10,979 bases of DNA from CALJIC01 sp039805565 (GTDB lineage Bacteria > Chloroflexota > Chloroflexia > Chloroflexales > Roseiflexaceae). The position numbers and the translations under genes were made by a program. Shown here one piece after another: positions 10,316 to 10,979 of the stretch; positions within the stretch are counted from its first letter, which is position 1; every line of letters begins with the position of its first letter. The notes under the pieces were generated by a model, which was given only the letters and a program-made list of their open reading frames with translations, was not told the origin of the DNA and did no database searches. The stretch covers positions 1-10,979 of the forward strand of contig JBDLTZ010000066.1 of assembly GCA_039805565.1 (NCBI GenBank). The letters run 5' to 3'.

Positions 10316-10979
10316 CTAGATGCACGCCGCAGCCGGCACAGCGCTTCGACCATCGCCGCTCAGCATAGCCACTAGGTCGCCGTAGCTCACGCCCCGCTCG
10401 GCAGCGGCGCGGTGCACCACAGCAAAGTTCCCCATCGCGTAGGCCCAGCGCACCGGGTCGAGACCATCGGGCTCGACCGGCGCCGGGGTGTCGAGGGGTG
10501 CTGAGGGGGAGGGACGCACCGTGTTCCCCGCGTCCTGCGCCCCTACTGCCGCGGGCGCCGAGGGTGTACGCTCGAGGCGCCAGGCCTCGATCTCACGGGC
10601 CGCTTCGTCGAGCATGCGCTGCTGGTGAGCCTCGCCGAGCTTCCGCAGGTCCGGTAGCGCCTCACACACCGGGCGGGCCTTCCGGCGCCCTCGAGGGGTC
10701 GAGGGCCGGCGCCGGAGCTCATCGCGCAGCAGCGATGCCTCGAAGCTGAACCACAGCGTCCGGTCATCCCCTTGCTCCCGGTAGGTATCCGTCAGCCGCT
10801 CGACCAGGCGCAGCCGAGCCCGCAGCGCTGCCGGCTTCCACGTAGCGATCGAGCGCCGCAGCACCTCGACCCGTAGGGCGCCGGTCACATCCTCCGCAGC
10901 GTACCGATCGCCGCCATTCGTGGCCACGTAGCGGCGTACCACGCGCCCCAGCGTGCGTGAGAGGCGCCGCTGAAGGTGC
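10316..10979 (-). CDS. Replication protein, C-terminal 213 residues (continuation of the gene at 1-1902)
   Basis: This is the 3' part of the Rep gene, entering from position 1 on the minus strand; 10958-10979 duplicates 1-22, so the unique part is 10957-10316. Translation stays open to TAG at 10316-10318. The segment is arginine- and alanine-rich, mostly predicted helical. It carries a low-complexity proline/serine stretch (around PSAPAAV and APLDTPAPVEPD) and ends in a small helical piece with WAYAMGNFAVVHRAAAERGVSYGDL, followed by about 20 residues. I recognise no domain here. A GTG at 10942 could be misread as the start of a separate 208-aa gene, but it is internal to the circular reading frame and has no convincing ribosome binding site. 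Confidence 0.85.
   Translation of the reverse strand, partial: HLQRRLSRTLGRVVRRYVATNGGDRYAAEDVTGALRVEVLRRSIATWKPAALRARLRLVERLTDTYREQGDDRTLWFSFEASLLRDELRRRPSTPRGRRKARPVCEALPDLRKLGEAHQQRMLDEAAREIEAWRLERTPSAPAAVGAQDAGNTVRPSPSAPLDTPAPVEPDGLDPVRWAYAMGNFAVVHRAAAERGVSYGDLVAMLSGDGRSAVPAAACI

Noticed and set aside
10084..10353. 89-codon minus-strand frame after rep
   Set aside because: It starts inside rep with no ribosome binding site, has no recognisable family and a random-looking composition. A real small gene cannot be fully excluded.
1..10979. tRNA or rRNA genes, or a tRNA 3' end as integration core
   Set aside because: No cloverleaf or T-arm-like GGTTCRA stretch in a plausible context was found on either strand.

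Overview
The window is one complete small circular replicon. Its last 22 bases (10958-10979) repeat its first 22 exactly, so the molecule closes at 10957 bp. A single 847-codon replication gene reads through the junction without a stop or frameshift, which confirms the closure independently. The DNA is GC-rich (roughly two thirds GC), is crowded with the hexamer CGATCG, and uses ordinary sigma70-type promoters (TTGAC(A/G), 16-17 bp spacer, TATACT or TATATT). The gene families suggest a high-GC bacterium. My best guess is Chloroflexota (Roseiflexus/Chloroflexus-like) with an actinobacterium as the alternative; this rests on family impressions, not on a marker gene.

All genes lie on the minus strand, so they are read from high to low coordinates. 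(1) Replication: a 126-aa protein (2279-1899) is translationally coupled to the primase-polymerase-like Rep (1902 through the junction to 10316). About 840 bp of control/origin DNA precedes them (2280-3119), with a strong minus promoter, an attenuator-like hairpin with a T-run, an opposing promoter, a DnaA-box match and several inverted repeats. (2) Transfer/maintenance: a small two-TM protein (4978-4613) overlaps an FtsK/TraB-type translocase with two TM segments (4613-3120). Upstream is a MerR/excisionase-type DNA-binding protein with a coiled coil, polyproline linker and C-terminal membrane anchor (5704-5282). (3) Integration and accessory genes: a SWIM/zinc-ribbon protein (8667), a 32-aa micro-ORF, a zinc-ribbon protein (8171), another zinc-ribbon protein (7720), a tyrosine recombinase (7036-6002) and a 77-aa protein (5989). 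(4) A zinc-ribbon protein of the GGPGSG family (9974-9375).

The set of tyrosine integrase, small HTH protein, prim-pol Rep and FtsK-like translocase is that of an actinomycete-type integrative conjugative element (AICE). The sequence may be its excised or plasmid form. No attachment site could be proven.

Two non-coding systems stand out. First, positions 8960-9173 hold four 28/29-bp repeats with three spacers of exactly 33 bp (type I-E CRISPR geometry, no cas genes). Every spacer contains a different perfect 7-bp-stem, 4-nt-loop palindrome of the form TTT...AAA. Second, one structured 5' leader occurs three times, before the genes at 8667 and 7720 and before the 4978/ftsK operon. It has a stem of changing sequence, a constant TGCGACCG loop and a constant GAGTAAGC segment at the ribosome binding site. 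This looks like a plasmid-wide RNA-level control element.
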